Positions 7,293-8,882 of a stretch of 8,882 nt of DNA are shown piece after piece. The position numbers were made by a program, and so were the translations under genes. Under the pieces are notes generated by a model that searched no databases, was not told the DNA's origin, and saw only the letters and a program-made list of their open reading frames with translations. The DNA is from Bdellovibrionales bacterium (GTDB lineage Bacteria; Bdellovibrionota; UBA1018): contig JAGWZD010000059.1 of assembly GCA_018968995.1 (NCBI GenBank), positions 1 to 8,882 on the forward strand. Reading direction: 5' to 3'. How positions within the stretch are numbered: the first letter of the stretch is position 1; the number at the start of each line of letters is the position of its first letter.

Positions 7293-7868
7293 TTAATCCT
7301 TGAGTAGTTCCACGTGGATCGGCTGAGTGTCGGGAAAAATTTGGTATCCGCGGAGAGGATAATCCTTACGAAGGGGATGCCCCTCCCAACGCTCGTCCAT
7401 GAGGATTCGTCGAAGATCTGGATGACCTGAAAACTTGATACCAAACATGTCCCAAACTTCACGCTCAGCCCAGTTTGCCCCGGTCCAGAGACCCGTTGCT
7501 GAGGGAATTTCGTCTCCCTCTCGCAGGCGCACCTTTACCCGAATTCTCGACCCCGAGGCCACGGACGCGAGATTATAGATAACCTCGAATCGTGGTTCGA
7601 TTTCTTCGTCTGTGGCCGTGAGGTCAGATAGGAAATCATAGTTATTCTCTACCCCCTCCTTCAGCTCCTGAAGGACACTAAGAATAGAGCTAGAGACAAC
7701 ATAAATAATCGGAACATCCGTGGGATAAGCGCCAGGCCAACGAACCTCTTGAATCGCTGAGCCGAGCTTGGCCTGAAGCGCCTCAATCTGAGACTTCCAA
7801 AGAGCTTGATACTTTTTTCCAAAGTCGCCGTAAACGGTTGGCACTGGTGTCCTAATGTCTGTGGTCAT
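7293..7868 (-). CDS. nuoC: NADH-quinone oxidoreductase subunit C (30 kDa)
   Basis: Structural subunit of the peripheral arm that packs against NuoD and NuoB; it has no cofactor. It has 191 residues, a normal length for an unfused NuoC. The 30-kDa signature is complete: NWAEREVWDMFGIKFSGHPD (132-151) continuing to LRRIL (152-156), then GHPLRKDYPL (163-172). The preceding half shows the alpha/beta pattern of the family, with YDFLSDLTATD (77-87) and a strand pair RFEVIYNLASV / SRIRVKVRL. The N-terminal 20 or so residues are poorly conserved. The ATG at 7868-7866 lies 3 bases past the nuoB stop; GGGGAG at 7877-7882 is the ribosome site, located inside nuoB. The final codons, for ELLKD, contain the nuoD ribosome site. 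The separate nuoC gene rules out the fused NuoCD layout of enterobacteria. Confidence 0.97.
   Translation of the reverse strand: MTTDIRTPVPTVYGDFGKKYQALWKSQIEALQAKLGSAIQEVRWPGAYPTDVPIIYVVSSSILSVLQELKEGVENNYDFLSDLTATDEEIEPRFEVIYNLASVASGSRIRVKVRLREGDEIPSATGLWTGANWAEREVWDMFGIKFSGHPDLRRILMDERWEGHPLRKDYPLRGYQIFPDTQPIHVELLKD
7297..7301 (-). promoter_or_regulatory. nuoD ribosome binding site inside nuoC
   Basis: AAGGA on the operon strand, 6 bases before the nuoD ATG, spelled by the final Lys-Asp codons of nuoC. It is the same arrangement as at the nuoK/nuoL junction. Confidence 0.75.
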
Positions 7869-7871
7869 CGC

Positions 7872-8378
7872 TTAGGCTCCCCGCTCCGGCTGAACCGCCC
7901 TTTGTCGGCGATGATAATGAGTGTCGCCCTTCTGAATCAGCTCTTGAAGACGCATGAGACCGTGGAGGACACCTTCGGGTGCGGGCGGACACCCGGGCAC
8001 ATAGATGTCTACTGGAATAATGGTGTCGATACCCTGAGTGACGCTATACACATTAAATATCCCACCAGATGAAGCGCACGCACCCATAGAAATCACCCAC
8101 TTCGGGTCTGCCATTTGGTCGTAAATATTCTTCAGAACAGGCGCCATTTTTGTGTTCACGATTCCTGCAACAATCAGAAGGTCTGCTTGCCGAGGAGAGA
8201 ACCTGAGTGCCTCGGCGCCAAAACGACCAATGTCATAATCGGCCGCAAAAGTTGCCATCATCTCGATTCCACAGCAGCTTGTTCCGAAAGGTAGCGGCCA
8301 GAGCGCGTTCTTTCGGCCCCAGTCAACAAAGGCCTCGAGCTTGGTGGTGAAAAAACCTGATGATCCGTCTTTGGACAT
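7872..8378 (-). CDS. nuoB: NADH-quinone oxidoreductase subunit B (cluster N2)
   Basis: PSST-type subunit that holds N2, the last 4Fe-4S cluster before quinone. It has 168 residues, typical. The N2 ligands are all present: the unusual tandem pair C35-C36 in SCCGIEMM, C101 in [10 protein letters not shown], and C130 in PGCPPAPEG. Between them, [20 protein letters not shown] (61-80) and [12 protein letters not shown] (86-97) are textbook NuoB. The stretch [16 protein letters not shown] (44-59) is closer to the E. coli-type wording (FGAE) than to the mitochondrial-type wording. The final 15-20 residues form a basic, His/Arg-rich tail of no recognised function, and its codons carry the nuoC ribosome site. 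ATG 8378-8376 is 23 bases after the nuoA stop, with AGGG (8383-8386) or GAAAGG (8390-8395) as the ribosome site. Confidence 0.98.
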   Translation of the reverse strand: MSKDGSSGFFTTKLEAFVDWGRKNALWPLPFGTSCCGIEMMATFAADYDIGRFGAEALRFSPRQADLLIVAGIVNTKMAPVLKNIYDQMADPKWVISMGACASSGGIFNVYSVTQGIDTIIPVDIYVPGCPPAPEGVLHGLMRLQELIQKGDTHYHRRQRAVQPERGA

Positions 8379-8401
8379 AACACCCTAAACCTTTCTGAAA
8401 T

Positions 8402-8761
8402 CTAATCCCACTCTAGTGCGCCCTTGCCGAGCACATAGAAGTAGCCAACCAGGAGGATCAACACAAACAACGCCATCTCAATCAAAATAAAGGCGTTGAT
8501 TGAGAGGTACTGCTTGAAGACAACCGCCCAGGGGTAAAAGAAAAGAACTTCAACGTCGAACAAAAGAAACAGAATAGCCACTAAGTAAAAGCGAACAGAG
8601 AAGCGATGCTTAGCATCGCCGTGAGGCTCCATACCGCATTCGAAAGCCATGTTTTTACGACGATTGGGGGCTTTCGGGCCCAGAAGCGAAGATAAGACCA
8701 TCGCACCAGCGCCGATCGCAGCACCCACTGCCATCAGGATAAGAACCGGAATATATTCCAT
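8402..8761 (-). CDS. nuoA: NADH-quinone oxidoreductase subunit A
   Basis: First gene of the operon: a three-helix membrane subunit (ND3 family) beside NuoH at the quinone entrance. With the ATG at 8761-8759 it has 119 residues and begins MEYIPVLIL, as in many NuoA proteins. A GTG at 8782-8780 would add seven residues (VGYNPET after Met conversion). Neither start has a clear Shine-Dalgarno sequence, so the start is the least certain in the operon. Conserved features: the loop after helix 1 with AFECGMEPHGDAKHRF (39-54), containing the ECG that undergoes active/deactive change in ND3; VRFYLVAILFLLFDVEVLFFYPW (56-78) with membrane acids D69 and E71; E95 in helix 3; and the ending GKGALEW. The in-frame stop upstream is at 8800-8798. 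Confidence 0.95.
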   Translation of the reverse strand: MEYIPVLILMAVGAAIGAGAMVLSSLLGPKAPNRRKNMAFECGMEPHGDAKHRFSVRFYLVAILFLLFDVEVLFFYPWAVVFKQYLSINAFILIEMALFVLILLVGYFYVLGKGALEWD

Positions 8762-8797
8762 TGTTTCAGGGTTATAGCCCACGCCAAGAAGGGCGAT

Positions 8798-8882
8798 CTA
8801 CCAGAAAATAAATTTCAATGAGTGCCCTGCCCATCGAAGGAGGGGCTCTGCTAACAACGTTGCCAAAATTAAGGGAACAAGG
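8798..8882 (-). CDS. possible 3' end of an upstream gene, hydrophobic C-terminus (partial)
   Basis: On the operon strand a frame enters from the window edge and stays open for 27 codons to TAG at 8800-8798. The translation is hydrophobic, beginning LVPLILATLLAEPLLRW and ending KFIFW, consistent with the last transmembrane helix and short tail of a membrane protein. The stop lies 15 or 36 bases before nuoA, depending on the nuoA start, so this gene could be cotranscribed with the nuo genes. A Glu-Pro-Leu-Leu-Arg motif after a helix faintly recalls acyltransferase C-termini, but that is too little to name a family. The fragment is short, another operon-strand frame is also open here, and a plus-strand reading from ATG 8818 exists. 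Existence is plausible rather than shown. Confidence 0.35.
   Translation of the reverse strand, partial: LVPLILATLLAEPLLRWAGHSLKFIFW

Noticed and set aside
8771..8776. TATAAC resembling a -10 box just upstream of the nuoA ATG
   Set aside because: There is no -35-like sequence at the proper distance (AGATCG lies there), and it would give an almost leaderless transcript. A chance match.
8818..8882. Plus-strand frame from ATG 8818 to the window edge (begins MSALPIEGG), which could suggest a divergent gene
   Set aside because: There is no ribosome site, and it would leave too little space for back-to-back promoters with nuoA. The operon-strand hydrophobic frame over the same bases is more protein-like.
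1..8882. Insertion sequences, CRISPR repeats, tRNA or rRNA genes, phage or defence genes
   Set aside because: The window is filled by tightly packed nuo genes. I saw no transposase, no spaced direct repeats and no RNA-gene signature on either strand, nor room for them.

Overview
The window is almost entirely one minus-strand operon for the proton-pumping NADH:quinone oxidoreductase (respiratory complex I, NDH-1). Reading from the high-coordinate end the order is nuoA-B-C-D-E-F-G-H-I-J-K and the first 129 codons of nuoL, which leaves the window at base 1. This is the canonical bacterial order. Nothing else is certain: about 80 bases upstream of nuoA may hold the 3' end of another minus-strand gene.

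Organism: a Gram-negative-type bacterium with an aerobic or other quinone-linked respiratory chain. nuoC and nuoD are separate genes, unlike the fused nuoCD of enterobacteria, and nuoE, F and G are present, so NADH is the electron donor. Base composition is near 50% GC by eye. A Bdellovibrionota or deltaproteobacteria-like origin is my guess from overall protein character. It is inference, not something the sequence proves.

Layout: 8882-8798, possible tail of an upstream membrane-protein gene; 8761-8402 nuoA; 8378-7872 nuoB; 7868-7293 nuoC; 7290-6019 nuoD (connecting module); 5983-4221 nuoE and nuoF, then 4236-2836 nuoG (NADH input module); 2836-1703 nuoH; 1700-1260 nuoI; 1263-688 nuoJ; 704-393 nuoK; 388-1 nuoL (partial). 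Junctions run from a 17-base overlap to a 35-base gap, so there is no room for internal promoters or terminators between genes, and translational coupling is likely throughout. nuoM and nuoN would be expected just beyond base 1.

How they work together: NuoF takes hydride from NADH onto FMN. Electrons pass through the iron-sulfur clusters of NuoE/F (N1a, N3), NuoG (N1b, N4, N5), NuoI (N6a, N6b) and NuoB (N2) to quinone, bound between NuoB, NuoD and NuoH. The membrane subunits A, H, J, K and L (plus M and N outside the window) move protons. Every expected Fe-S ligand cysteine is present, so the visible complex looks functional.

The one notable departure is NuoG. At 466 residues it is far shorter than the usual roughly 680-910. 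It keeps all N-terminal clusters, the four cysteines of the off-pathway N7 cluster and a recognisable C-terminal motif, but most of the molybdopterin-enzyme-like middle is gone. I found no evidence of a new biological system, mobile element, CRISPR array or RNA gene.
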